From an uncultured Prevotella sp. (GTDB taxonomy: Bacteria; Bacteroidota; Bacteroidia; Bacteroidales; Bacteroidaceae), in contig CAMIVY010000005.1 of assembly GCA_946402275.1 (NCBI GenBank), positions 62,001 to 126,000 of the forward strand: a stretch of 64,000 nucleotides of DNA. Direction: 5' to 3'. Shown here one piece after another: positions 37,701 through 44,538 of the stretch. The notes beneath the pieces were generated by a model. The model made no database searches. It was not told the origin of the DNA and saw nothing but the letters and a program-made list of their open reading frames with translations. The stretch's first letter is position 1. Every line of letters starts with the position of its first letter. The position numbers were made by a program, and so were the translations under genes.

Positions 37701-37754
37701 AAAGATATTGTAAATTTAAAGGAAAAAGGCCTCTTCTGGATTAAGAAAAAATAA
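34701..37754 (+). CDS. Large secreted beta-helix protein (DUF4955/DUF6298-type)
   Basis: 1017 residues with a signal peptide (LTVLFVIPSAAQ). The N-terminal half is a pectin-lyase-like helix (DDAQTLQTAIDWVSQQ, SGVILRGSGRDKTILVKKG, VENLSLESDYD, NCWVRMVNFRHFAGSAVVI). The C-terminal half (from about residue 540) looks like a TIM-barrel glycosidase-type domain with HSIGEEFTGPLHFVQFW and SKVVDIIDIEQWFYH, which I associate with DUF6298. Enzyme activity is not established. Residues of about 657-677 are encoded by an inserted palindromic repeat (36671-36716). A strong terminator follows. Confidence 0.75.
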   Translation: MNKHVLVALTVLFVIPSAAQEVPMDYSYCGYHRSEQSIPSAKVVTYVQPSGQDDAQTLQTAIDWVSQQKPDKQTGLRGAVLLSEGTFTISEPLRIHTSGVILRGSGRDKTILVKKGYDRGALIYIEGTHDIIVKDTFAVADTKAGSLTIGVQNGSSPLKPGTRITIWRPSTPEWIESLGCLSFGGGKRMGYWAWHPGDIDLQWHRQIMANNGRELTLDAPITSTIESRWGGAKAIVYEQAGLLSESGVENLSLESDYDKTLPMDESHCWDGVYIADAENCWVRMVNFRHFAGSAVVIQKSAQQITIEDCQSFDPISEIGGLRRRTFLTFGEKILFQRCYSEHGINDFAVGHTAPGPNAFVQCDSYESFGPSGAISSWAPGILFDIVNIDGNDIVFKNWELEKFGAGWSTANSTMWQSTAAGLFCYSPDTLNRNYSRGCWGQVMGNGEYSEMNEHVKPYSLFASQLEKRLGKDVSAQCRVLERNTNASSSPTIEEAIRMAEEALKPRLTLQQWIDAAHFNGDITPTKAFANKPSNNSQTSKNHYAIKNAWLTKDGAVLVGGKHQTPWWNGRTTDASMKKAKIALTRFVPGQEGMGGTDRIDSVIANMQRNHTLLFSQNYGLWTDRRRDDHERIRRKNGDAWAPFYEQPFARVGKTLSYSPCLGGDPEAAPKQGRLEGSLAWDGMSKYDLTKLNKWYFWRLQQFAKKTESIGILLKNQHYFQHNILEAGAHWVDCPWRTANNVNDTPFLEPVNFTGDKRIFTATLFYDITNPKLRELHRQYIRQSLDAFKGQPNVIHSIGEEFTGPLHFVQFWLDVIAEWEAENGKVLVDLAVNKDVQDAILNDPIRSKVVDIIDIEQWFYHNKGEYAPEGGVNMAQRQYMRKIRTGSARFEDVYRAVSEYRTKYGKAVIYSAQKYPELGWASLMAGGSCAAIPVKDEVFLRSISLMKPEKTEDYYLLKSTEGMVVYLPQNGGQNISLPSKDTYVLYQIDERTGQLRRISNVKDIVNLKEKGLFWIKKK
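36671..36716. repeat. In-frame palindromic insert in the DUF4955-type gene
   Basis: Two hairpins, ctccccctgcttagggggag (36671-36690) and cccctaaacagggg (36703-36716). They encode about 16-20 extra residues (SPCLGGDPEAAPKQGR) without shifting the frame. Confidence 0.7.
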
Positions 37755-37760
37755 GATTTC

Positions 37761-37803
37761 AATGGGAAAAATCAACAAAATACCGATTTTTCCCATTTTT
37801 TTA
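37761..37803 (+). terminator. Terminator of the PL1 operon
   Basis: Perfect 13-bp stem aatgggaaaaatc / gatttttcccatt (37761-37773 and 37785-37797), then a T-run. Confidence 0.85.
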
Positions 37804-37837
37804 ACGGTTTTTTCTCGCGTAGTATTTGTTTTTTCCA

Positions 37838-37845
37838 TACCTTTG
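37838..37845 (+). promoter_or_regulatory. -7 box of the ECF sigma gene
   Basis: TACCTTTG, 44 bases before ATG 37890. The -33 side is T-rich but has no clean TTTG at the expected distance. Confidence 0.5.
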
Positions 37846-37889
37846 CATCTGGAAACAAACTACTTAAAAACAAATCTAACTACTACTGC

Positions 37890-38447
37890 ATGGCAAACAA
37901 CCAACTTAAAGCTAGGACCCGAGAGCTCGTGACTGAGTTTTGCGCTGGTAACGATAGTGCTTTTGCTCAATTGTACGATCTCTATATCCAAATGCTGTTT
38001 AATTACGGCATGAAGATAACACAAGACCAAGAGTTGTTGAAAGATTGCATTCATGACGTCTTCATGAAGGTTTATAGCAAGCGTGGGGAGAAGAACAGCA
38101 TCAATAATCTGGGCTCCTACTTGCTTATTTCGTTGAAAAACCGCCTGTTTGATGAGTTCCGTCGTCAGACCTTTACCACTGAAGATGCCGTAGAGGATTA
38201 TGAATTTCGCTATTCTACCCCTGATGTGGAAAACGACTATCTCTACTCAGAGAAAGAACAGATGCAAAGTGCAAAGGTTGCCCACCTCATGAAAAACCTC
38301 ACCCGTCGCCAGCGTCAGGCTATCACCTTATATTATCTAGAGCAGCGTAAATACGATGAGATTTGTCAGATTATGCAGATGAACTATCATTCTGTCCGCA
38401 ACCTGATGCATAGAGGCATGCTAAAATTACGTGAGGCTGCCATATAA
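37890..38447 (+). CDS. ECF-type RNA polymerase sigma factor
   Basis: 185 residues. Region 2 is visible in FAQLYDLYIQMLFNYGMKITQDQELLKDCIHDVFMKVY and region 4 as LTRRQRQAITLYYLEQRKYDEICQIMQMNYHSVRNLMHRGMLKLRE, the two-helix DNA-binding form. ECF factors in Bacteroidales usually control a TonB receptor through a FecR-type anti-sigma factor. Here only an 84-codon FecR-N-like ORF follows, and sufS converges from the other side. Target promoters are unknown. Confidence 0.88.
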   Translation: MANNQLKARTRELVTEFCAGNDSAFAQLYDLYIQMLFNYGMKITQDQELLKDCIHDVFMKVYSKRGEKNSINNLGSYLLISLKNRLFDEFRRQTFTTEDAVEDYEFRYSTPDVENDYLYSEKEQMQSAKVAHLMKNLTRRQRQAITLYYLEQRKYDEICQIMQMNYHSVRNLMHRGMLKLREAAI

Positions 38448-38509
38448 TAATTGTCACTATATGATGACAATATGAACCTTTCTCCGTCCTAAATAAAAAG
38501 ACGGATTAC

Positions 38510-38764
38510 TTGAAACAAACTATTTACACCAAAGTTGACGATTTCTTGCGTGATGATGACTTCATCCGCTATGTTATAGATTCCTGTTCGGAAAAAGAAT
38601 CCTATTGGGCTTCTTACCTGCAGGCAGCTCCGCATATCCGTTCTGCATACCTAAAAGCATGTCACATTCTCAACCACTTGGACGATTGTGAGATACTGTC
38701 ACCAGAAGAAGTGGAATGCCTCAGACAACGCATCATGCATTCCGCAAGCCTACACTTCAACTAA
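38510..38764 (+). CDS. Short ORF resembling the N-terminal domain of a FecR anti-sigma factor
   Basis: 84 residues from TTG 38510; no ATG is available and the frame is closed by a stop at 38465. The segment DDFIRYVIDSCSEKESYWASYLQAAPHIRSAYLKACHIL fits the helical sigma-binding domain at the start of FecR-type regulators (pattern: 'FI.....S..E..YW..Y....P......A..IL'). The membrane helix and periplasmic FecR domain are absent. It begins 62 bases after the ECF gene, so the pair is probably co-transcribed. It may be a soluble anti-sigma factor or a truncated remnant. Confidence 0.5.
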   Translation: MKQTIYTKVDDFLRDDDFIRYVIDSCSEKESYWASYLQAAPHIRSAYLKACHILNHLDDCEILSPEEVECLRQRIMHSASLHFN

Positions 38765-38768
38765 AAAA

Positions 38769-38821
38769 ATCTGGCTGACGCGGCGGGTACTTTTTACTAA
38801 AACATCTGGCTGACGCGGCGG
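38769..38821. repeat. 18-bp direct repeat at the sufS 3' end
   Basis: atctggctgacgcggcgg at 38769-38786 and again at 38804-38821. The second copy encodes the last codons of sufS (RRVSQM on the minus strand), the first lies downstream of its stop. Confidence 0.8.
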
Positions 38822-40011
38822 ATGCCATTCACCAAAACATCAATCTCCTCCTTTGTATTATAAAGGGCAAACGATGCCCTCACGGTGCCACTGATGCCCA
38901 AACGGTCCATCAAAGGCTGTGCGCAATGGTGTCCCGTACGAACAGCAATGCCCAAGCGGTCCAGAAGCGTTCCCATGTCCAGATGGTGAATATCACCTAC
39001 GAGGAAAGAGACCACCGCATCCTTATGCTCTGCTTCACCAAATATGCGCATTCCGTCGATGGTCTTCAGCTGTTCCATGCAATAACGGGTCAGTTCCTGC
39101 TCGTGAGCCGTGATATTTTCGAGTCCAACAGAAGTGATATAGTCGATGGCAGTAGCAAGACCGTGAGTAGCCACATAGTCGGGAGTACCGGCCTCAAACT
39201 TAAAGGGCAGCCGCTCAAAAGTGGTCTTTTCCCACGTCACCTTATCAATCATTTCGCCGCCACCCTGATAAGGGGGTAATTTCTCCAGCCACTCTTCTTT
39301 TCCATAAAGCACACCGATACCTGTCGGTCCGTACATCTTATGTCCGCTGAAAGCAAAGAAGTCACAATCCATCGCCTGCACATCTACGCTGAAGTGTGGA
39401 GTGCTTTGGGCACCATCAACCAGCACGGGGATGTTGTGGGCATGAGCTGTCTTGATAATCTCCTCCACAGGATTCACCGTACCCAGTACATTGCTGACAT
39501 GAGCCACACTGATGATTCTGGTTCTTTCCGAAATCAGCGATTCCAGCTGGTCCAAACACAATTCCCCCTCGTCGGTGATGGGAATATGCTTTACGACGAT
39601 TCCTCGTTTCATAGCCTGTAACTGCCACGAAACAATGTTGGAATGGTGCTCCATATCAGTAACTAGCACCTCGTCACCCTCCTTCATCTGACTCTCGCAG
39701 AACGACGATGCCACCAGATTGATAGCTTCCGTAGTGCCACGGGTAAAGACTATCTCCTCTGTTTTGCGGGCATTGATGAATTTTCGTACTTTTTCACGGG
39801 CAGCCTCATGGAGGTCGGTAGCCTGCTGTGAGAGATAATGCACCCCGCGATGCACATTGGCATTCACGTTCAGGTATTCCTCACGCATGGCATCCAGCAC
39901 GCAGAGCGGTTTCTGCGTGGTTGCCGCATTATCCAGATAAACCAGTGGCTTACCATATACCTCGCGGCTCAAAATCGGGAAATCCTGACGGACTTTATTG
40001 ATATCGTACAT
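38797..40011 (-). CDS. sufS: Cysteine desulfurase SufS
   Basis: 404 residues from ATG 40011; a GTG at 40017 inside the heptamer array is less likely. SufS is a PLP enzyme that takes sulfur from cysteine for Fe-S assembly. Seen: PLVYLDNAATTQKP, ANVHRGVHYLSQQAT, the PLP-lysine block FFAFSGHKMYGPTGIGVLYG and the catalytic Cys in VRTGHHCAQPLMDRLG. Length is normal for group II. It is the last gene of sufC-sufD-sufS here; a 65-base spacer with repeats separates it from sufD. Confidence 0.95.
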   Translation of the reverse strand: MYDINKVRQDFPILSREVYGKPLVYLDNAATTQKPLCVLDAMREEYLNVNANVHRGVHYLSQQATDLHEAAREKVRKFINARKTEEIVFTRGTTEAINLVASSFCESQMKEGDEVLVTDMEHHSNIVSWQLQAMKRGIVVKHIPITDEGELCLDQLESLISERTRIISVAHVSNVLGTVNPVEEIIKTAHAHNIPVLVDGAQSTPHFSVDVQAMDCDFFAFSGHKMYGPTGIGVLYGKEEWLEKLPPYQGGGEMIDKVTWEKTTFERLPFKFEAGTPDYVATHGLATAIDYITSVGLENITAHEQELTRYCMEQLKTIDGMRIFGEAEHKDAVVSFLVGDIHHLDMGTLLDRLGIAVRTGHHCAQPLMDRLGISGTVRASFALYNTKEEIDVLVNGIRRVSQMF

Positions 40012-40012
40012 T

Positions 40013-40072
40013 TTCACTATTCACTATTCACTATTCTTTGACCAAGGTCAAAGCGACCAGAGGTCGAGCGCA
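40013..40072. repeat. Heptamer array and two palindromes between sufD and sufS
   Basis: Three ttcacta units (40013-40033), then ctttgaccaaggtcaaag (40036-40053, 8-bp stem) and gcgaccagaggtcgagcgc (40053-40071). The 22 bases at 40051-40072 match 51745-51766 at 21 positions. Confidence 0.85.
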
Positions 40073-40076
40073 CTTT

Positions 40077-41414
40077 TCACTTACAAAGCTTACATCCTTC
40101 ACACTTGCTCAACTCACCACGGAACCGTTTCTCCACCAGATAGTGCAGGCGGTCGCGCAGGGGTTCCAGTTCCATGTGGTCTATCACTTCGTTGATAAAG
40201 GCATTCTGCAACAGCAGACGGGCTTCTTTCCGGGAGATGCCTCGCTGCTGCATATAGAACAGGGCGGCATCGTTCAGCTGTCCCACCGTAGAGCCATGAG
40301 CGCATTTCACATCGTCGGCATATATCTCCAGCATGGGCTGGGTGTACATCCGGGCCTGCTTGGTGGCTGTCAGGTTCTGGTTGGTCATCTGCGACGTGGT
40401 TTTCTGCGCATCCTTCTTAACCAGCACCCGACCAGCGAAGGCTCCCGTAGCCTCATCGTCCAGCACATATTTATAGAGTTCGTTCGACGTGCAGTGTGAC
40501 ACATGATGCGTAATCAGCGTATTGTTATCGACATGTTGCTGCTTGTCGGCTATCACGCAACCGTTGCACGAGCATTCAGCCCCCTCGCCCACCAGGTCAA
40601 GGTTCAGCTTATTGCGCGTCACACCATTATGCAGCGTGATGATATTATGGTTCACACGACTGTTAGCCTGCTGCTCGATATAAACGTTGCTGACACGCGT
40701 GCTCTTGTTGTGAGTCTCCTCCAGACAGTAGAGGTCCAGCTTGGCATTCTCGCCCACATAGGCCTCAATGACCTGAGTAGCCAGGAAGCGGCGGTCGTCG
40801 GCAGCATGATCACAGAACAGGAACTTTACTTCCGCACCCTCTTCCACGATGATGAGCACCCGACGGTTCACCATCAAATCGACATCCGAACGCAGGATAT
40901 TGATAACCTGTATGGCACGATCCACCACCACATCCTTCGGCACATAGACGTAAAGCCCGTCCTGTGCCAGCATCGTGTTCAGGTCTGTCACGGCATCAGC
41001 ATCCTTTGCTGCCAACCGGTTATAATATTCCGAAGTGGCAAACTCCTTGAGAGAGCCTAACACCACCCCTTCCGGCAGATGGCTGCGGTGTTCTACAGGA
41101 TAAAAGCCGTCGTTCACCACAAAGTACAACGAGGTCGAGAGGTTGGGGACGTCGCACTTGAACGCTTTGTAAGGGTCAACGGGAATCTCCAGCCGGTTCA
41201 AGTTCAATCCATAGTCGGGCTCAAAAATCCTGGCTATGTCCGTATATTTATAGCGCTCCACCTTCCGCGTGGGGAAACCACCCTGCTTGAACCGCTCGAA
41301 GGCAGCATCACGCTGGGCATTCATCACCTCCGACGAATGCTCGAAAATCATGCCTCGCGCCTGTTCGTAAAGCTCTATGTATTGCTTCTCGGAAGTCAAT
41401 TTCTCACTTCTCAT
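40077..41414 (-). CDS. sufD: Fe-S cluster assembly protein SufD
   Basis: 445 residues from ATG 41414. SufD is the SufB paralog in the SufBCD scaffold. The conserved C-terminal part is present: HHVSHCTSNELYKYVLDDEATGAFAGRVLVKKDAQKTTSQ, ADDVKCAHGSTVGQLNDAALFYMQQRGISRKEARLLLQNAF. The N-terminal helices are more variable. It starts 3 bases after the sufC stop codon, in a heptamer array that supplies the sufC C-terminus and the sufD N-terminus, so the two genes are translationally close. Confidence 0.93.
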   Translation of the reverse strand: MRSEKLTSEKQYIELYEQARGMIFEHSSEVMNAQRDAAFERFKQGGFPTRKVERYKYTDIARIFEPDYGLNLNRLEIPVDPYKAFKCDVPNLSTSLYFVVNDGFYPVEHRSHLPEGVVLGSLKEFATSEYYNRLAAKDADAVTDLNTMLAQDGLYVYVPKDVVVDRAIQVINILRSDVDLMVNRRVLIIVEEGAEVKFLFCDHAADDRRFLATQVIEAYVGENAKLDLYCLEETHNKSTRVSNVYIEQQANSRVNHNIITLHNGVTRNKLNLDLVGEGAECSCNGCVIADKQQHVDNNTLITHHVSHCTSNELYKYVLDDEATGAFAGRVLVKKDAQKTTSQMTNQNLTATKQARMYTQPMLEIYADDVKCAHGSTVGQLNDAALFYMQQRGISRKEARLLLQNAFINEVIDHMELEPLRDRLHYLVEKRFRGELSKCEGCKLCK

Positions 41415-41428
41415 TTCTCATTTCTCAT
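41401..41428. repeat. Heptamer array at the sufC/sufD junction
   Basis: Four units ttctca(c/t) (41401-41428). On the coding strand they read gagaaat, gagaaat, gagaagt, gagaaat-like and contain the sufC stop and the sufD start. Confidence 0.8.
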
Positions 41429-42179
41429 TTAGGACGAAGTCCGCCTTTATCCAATCATAGCCACGCTCCTGAATCTGCTTAGCCAACTCAGGACCTGCCG
41501 TCTTCACTATCTGACCCTTATACAACACATGTACCACGTCGGGGCGAATCATCTCCAACAGGCGGTCGTAGTGAGTAATGACGATGCACGATGTCTCGGG
41601 AGTCTTCAGTTTATTCACGCCCTCGGCCACGATGCGCATAGCATCGACATCCAGTCCAGAGTCCGTCTCGTCAAGTATGGACAACTTCGGTTCGAGCATA
41701 GCCATCTGGAAAATCTCGTTACGCTTCTTCTCACCACCACTGAATCCCTCGTTCACTGAACGACCAGCCAACTTATTATCCAGTTCTACTATCTTCTGTT
41801 TCTCACGCATCAACTTGATGAAGTCACCGGCTTTCAGTTCGGGCAATCCCATATACTTGCGTTTCTCGTTGATGGCAGCCTTCATGAAGTTAGTCATCGA
41901 GACACCAGGGATTTCCACCGGATACTGGAACGAGAGGAAGAGTCCCTCGTGCGCCCTATCCTCAGGTTTCATCTCCAATAGATTCTTTCCATTGAAGTAT
42001 GCCTCGCCCTCCGTAACCTCATAGAGAGGATTGCCCACAAGCACAGCACTCAGCGTACTCTTTCCCGAACCATTAGGTCCCATAATGGCATGCGTCTCAC
42101 CATCCTTGATGGTCAGATTGATACCCCTTAATATTTCTTTGTCGCCAATCCTGGCGTGCAGGTTTCTTACTTCCAGCAT
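41418..42179 (-). CDS. sufC: Fe-S cluster assembly ATPase SufC
   Basis: 253 residues. SufC is the ABC-type ATPase of the SufBCD complex. Walker A GPNGSGKST, Q-loop region LFLSFQYPVEIPG, signature GFSGGEKKRNEI and Walker B SILDETDSGLDVDAM (the family's own variant with D-E-T-D-S-G-L-D) are intact. Its partner sufB is at 12.6 kb on the other strand. Upstream is a 247-residue membrane protein gene (42220-42963), and beyond it a second copy of the first 16 sufC codons and a promoter at 43055-43086 that probably drives all four genes. Confidence 0.95.
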   Translation of the reverse strand: MLEVRNLHARIGDKEILRGINLTIKDGETHAIMGPNGSGKSTLSAVLVGNPLYEVTEGEAYFNGKNLLEMKPEDRAHEGLFLSFQYPVEIPGVSMTNFMKAAINEKRKYMGLPELKAGDFIKLMREKQKIVELDNKLAGRSVNEGFSGGEKKRNEIFQMAMLEPKLSILDETDSGLDVDAMRIVAEGVNKLKTPETSCIVITHYDRLLEMIRPDVVHVLYKGQIVKTAGPELAKQIQERGYDWIKADFVLNEK

Positions 42180-42219
42180 TTTTATTTTCGTTTCTACTAA
42201 TTGTACTTAATTACATTAT

Positions 42220-42963
42220 TCACTTCTTGGCATCCTCCAGCCGCATGAGCCGTTCCAGCATCTCTGCATCAATAGCCTTGGTGATACTGTCAGTCCTTGA
42301 CTTGTCGAACAGCATCTCACGCTTCTTGGAGTAAGCATCCAGCTCTTCATCGCTGATGTCCATCATCTGCTTGCACACGTTCATCCGCTCTTTTGCATCG
42401 GCAAGATAATAACTGCCTATGCTTAGATGCGTCACAAAGTCCAGATCGCGGATGCCTTCGTAGGAACTGATGCCGGACTTCATGAACTCCTTTCGCAGCT
42501 TTTCCACCACTTCGTCACGGTACTTCTTGCGTATGTTGTAGATCTGCGACACATTCTCAGAGAAGAGGATATTGCCTATGATATCAATGGTCTCGATGTT
42601 GGACGAGAAGATATTCTCCACCGATTCCGAGTATTGCATCTCGGGCACCATGGAGACAAACATAAAGGGATTCTGCTTCATCAGCTCAGGATTCTCTATC
42701 ACCTTCACCTGCTGTTCGAATCCGTTACGCAACAAACTGTCGACTGCCTCCATCTTTTCTATCGAGGAACTGATGTCGTAGAGGATCGTCATTACCATCT
42801 CATGCTTGGCGGCCTCCTTCTTGCGGCTGTCGAGCCATCCGGCAGTACCGAAAGTGAGTACTATCGAGATGGTGGTAGCCACCAGAGACAACAAGAACTG
42901 CTTTAGCATGGCGGTGCCACTGCCTGCCTTCAGCGATTTCGGGGTGTGCAACTTTACGTTCAT
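42220..42963 (-). CDS. Unknown membrane protein inserted upstream of sufC
   Basis: 247 residues; family not recognised. Residues of about 20-47 (AMLKQFLLSLVATTISIVLTFG) form one membrane segment, followed by RKKEAAKHEM and a long, mainly helical, probably coiled-coil region ending in charged residues (AIDAEMLERLMRLEDAKK). This single-pass layout resembles small inner-membrane proteins of unknown role (DUF6090-like), which I cannot confirm. It starts 11 bases after the stop of the 18-codon sufC-like leader ORF and ends 40 bases before sufC, so it sits between the promoter and sufC and should be co-expressed with the suf genes. Confidence 0.7.
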   Translation of the reverse strand: MNVKLHTPKSLKAGSGTAMLKQFLLSLVATTISIVLTFGTAGWLDSRKKEAAKHEMVMTILYDISSSIEKMEAVDSLLRNGFEQQVKVIENPELMKQNPFMFVSMVPEMQYSESVENIFSSNIETIDIIGNILFSENVSQIYNIRKKYRDEVVEKLRKEFMKSGISSYEGIRDLDFVTHLSIGSYYLADAKERMNVCKQMMDISDEELDAYSKKREMLFDKSRTDSITKAIDAEMLERLMRLEDAKK

Positions 42964-42974
42964 ACTGCTATTTG

Positions 42975-43031
42975 TTAAAGTGATATCTCTTTATCGCCAA
43001 TCCTGGCATGCAAGTTTCTTACTTCTAACAT
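42975..43031 (-). pseudogene. 18-codon leader ORF duplicating the start of sufC
   Basis: Reads MLEVRNLHARIGDKEISL then stop. The first 16 residues equal those of SufC. Compared with sufC, codons 2, 7, 8, 13 and 15 differ and all are silent (for example CTG/TTA, CAC/CAT, GAC/GAT); codon 17 is TCA instead of TTA. It is preceded by a strong promoter and followed 11 bases later by the unknown membrane protein. It is either the old start of sufC cut by an insertion, or a translated leader. Confidence 0.8.
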
Positions 43032-43054
43032 ACAACTTTTTCTATTACTGCGTG

Positions 43055-43086
43055 CAAAGGTACAACTTTTACTTGAGAAAAGCAAA
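43055..43086 (-). promoter_or_regulatory. Promoter of the leader ORF-membrane protein-sufCDS unit
   Basis: Minus strand TTTG (43086-43083), 20 bases, TACCTTTG (43062-43055). A consensus-quality match. Confidence 0.8.
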
Positions 43087-43105
43087 AATACCAGTTACGG
43101 ATTCA

Positions 43106-44413
43106 TTACAGGAATGCATAGCGGCAGATGAACAGGACGGCGAGCAGGATGGTTGCCCAGTTCATGTTGTTACGCTCGTCCGTGTCCCTGAACGTGCCGG
43201 ACAGCAGGTGTATCAAGACGTATGAGATGACACCCATCAGGATGCCGTCGGAGATGCTGTAGGTCAGCGGCATGAGCACGATGCACACGAAGCAGGGGAT
43301 GGCCGTTACGTAGTTGGAGAAATCGACCTTGCGGATGTCGTGCATCATCATCACGCCCACCAGGATGAGCGCTGCTGCCGTAGCCTGTGCCGGAATGGCA
43401 AGGAACAGCGGTGCGAAGAGCAATGCCACGGCAAAGCAGACGGCGGTGGTAAGGCTGGTCACGCCAGAGCGTCCGCCCACATTCACACCCGAGGCACTCT
43501 CTACGTAGGTTGTCACCGTCGAGGTACCAAGCATAGCACCTACGGTTGTTCCGATGGCATCAGCCATAAAGGCCTGGTTCAGGTTCTTCACGTTGCCGTT
43601 GTCGTCAACCATACCTGCTCGGTTGGACACGCCAATCAACGTTCCAATCGTATCGAACATATCGATAAACAGGAAAGTGAGCACCACGACAACCATATCT
43701 ACCGTGAAGATGTTGTGAAACTCAAACTGCAGGAAGATAGGGCTGATGGAGGGAGGTGCTGACATGATGCCCGAATAGTTCGTGACGCCCAGTGGAATGC
43801 CCACGAGGGTGGTCACCAGTATGCCGATGAGCAGTGAGCCCGTAACGCCCCTCACCAGCAGCGCCGCGGTCAGTATGATGCCGAAGATGCTCAGCAGCAC
43901 AGCCGTGTCGTGCAGGTTGCCCAGTGTGATGAACGTCGATTCCGACGAGGTGACGATACCCGCACCCTTCAGTCCCACAAAGGCGATGAAGAGTCCGATG
44001 CCAGGGCTGATGGCACGGCGCAAAATCAGCGGGATGGCGTTCACGATATGCTGGCGCAGACCTGTAACGGTCAGCAGGATGAATATAATACCCTCAATCA
44101 TGACGGCAGTCAGTGCGAACTGCCACGAATACCCCATGGTGAGCACGACGGTAAAGGCAAAGAAAGCGTTCAATCCCATACCTGGAGCCAGGGCGAAGGG
44201 CAGCTTGGCATAGACAGCCATCACCAGCGTGGCCACCACCGCCGAAATACACGTTGTGGTGAACACAGCGCCGGCGTCCATACCCGTCACCGACAGGATG
44301 CTGGGATTGACAGCCAGGATGTAAGCCATCGTCAGGAAAGTGGTAATGCCACCAATCACCTCCTTGCGCAAAGTCATCGTGGAGGAATCGAATCCGAAAA
44401 GTTTCTCTAACAT
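43106..44413 (-). CDS. AzgA-type NCS2 purine permease
   Basis: 435 residues from ATG 44413; an extension to 44473 would overlap the promoter. About 13 membrane segments are apparent. Signature parts of the adenine/guanine/hypoxanthine branch are present: ILAVNPSILSVTGMDAGAVFTTTCISA, FALAPGMGLNAFFAF, ISPGIGLFIAFVGLKGAGIV, FLFIDMFDTIGTLIGVSNRAG and TSTVTTYVESASGVNVGGRSGVTSL. It should import purine bases with protons across the inner membrane. It is transcribed from its own promoter; the next gene upstream, a secreted 5'-nucleotidase, could supply nucleosides outside. Confidence 0.88.
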   Translation of the reverse strand: MLEKLFGFDSSTMTLRKEVIGGITTFLTMAYILAVNPSILSVTGMDAGAVFTTTCISAVVATLVMAVYAKLPFALAPGMGLNAFFAFTVVLTMGYSWQFALTAVMIEGIIFILLTVTGLRQHIVNAIPLILRRAISPGIGLFIAFVGLKGAGIVTSSESTFITLGNLHDTAVLLSIFGIILTAALLVRGVTGSLLIGILVTTLVGIPLGVTNYSGIMSAPPSISPIFLQFEFHNIFTVDMVVVVLTFLFIDMFDTIGTLIGVSNRAGMVDDNGNVKNLNQAFMADAIGTTVGAMLGTSTVTTYVESASGVNVGGRSGVTSLTTAVCFAVALLFAPLFLAIPAQATAAALILVGVMMMHDIRKVDFSNYVTAIPCFVCIVLMPLTYSISDGILMGVISYVLIHLLSGTFRDTDERNNMNWATILLAVLFICRYAFL

Positions 44414-44442
44414 AGTTTTTTTTTTTGATTTATTTTTCCGCA

Positions 44443-44474
44443 CAAAGGTACAGACTTTTTTACTGTTTTCCAAA
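44443..44474 (-). promoter_or_regulatory. Promoter of the purine permease gene
   Basis: Minus strand TTTG (44474-44471), 20 bases, TACCTTTG (44450-44443). It is followed by a leader of about 25-30 bases, mostly A and T. Confidence 0.8.
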
Positions 44475-44538
44475 TAATCTGCCTTAATCTTCGCTATTTC
44501 TCTAGGACCATTGTCGTCGCAGAAGCTCCGCCGAGGAT

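Noticed and set aside
38510..38764. Shadow ORF next to the sigma factor
   Set aside because: Rejected as mere shadow because its residues fit an anti-sigma domain and no other gene covers the region; kept with low confidence as a gene.
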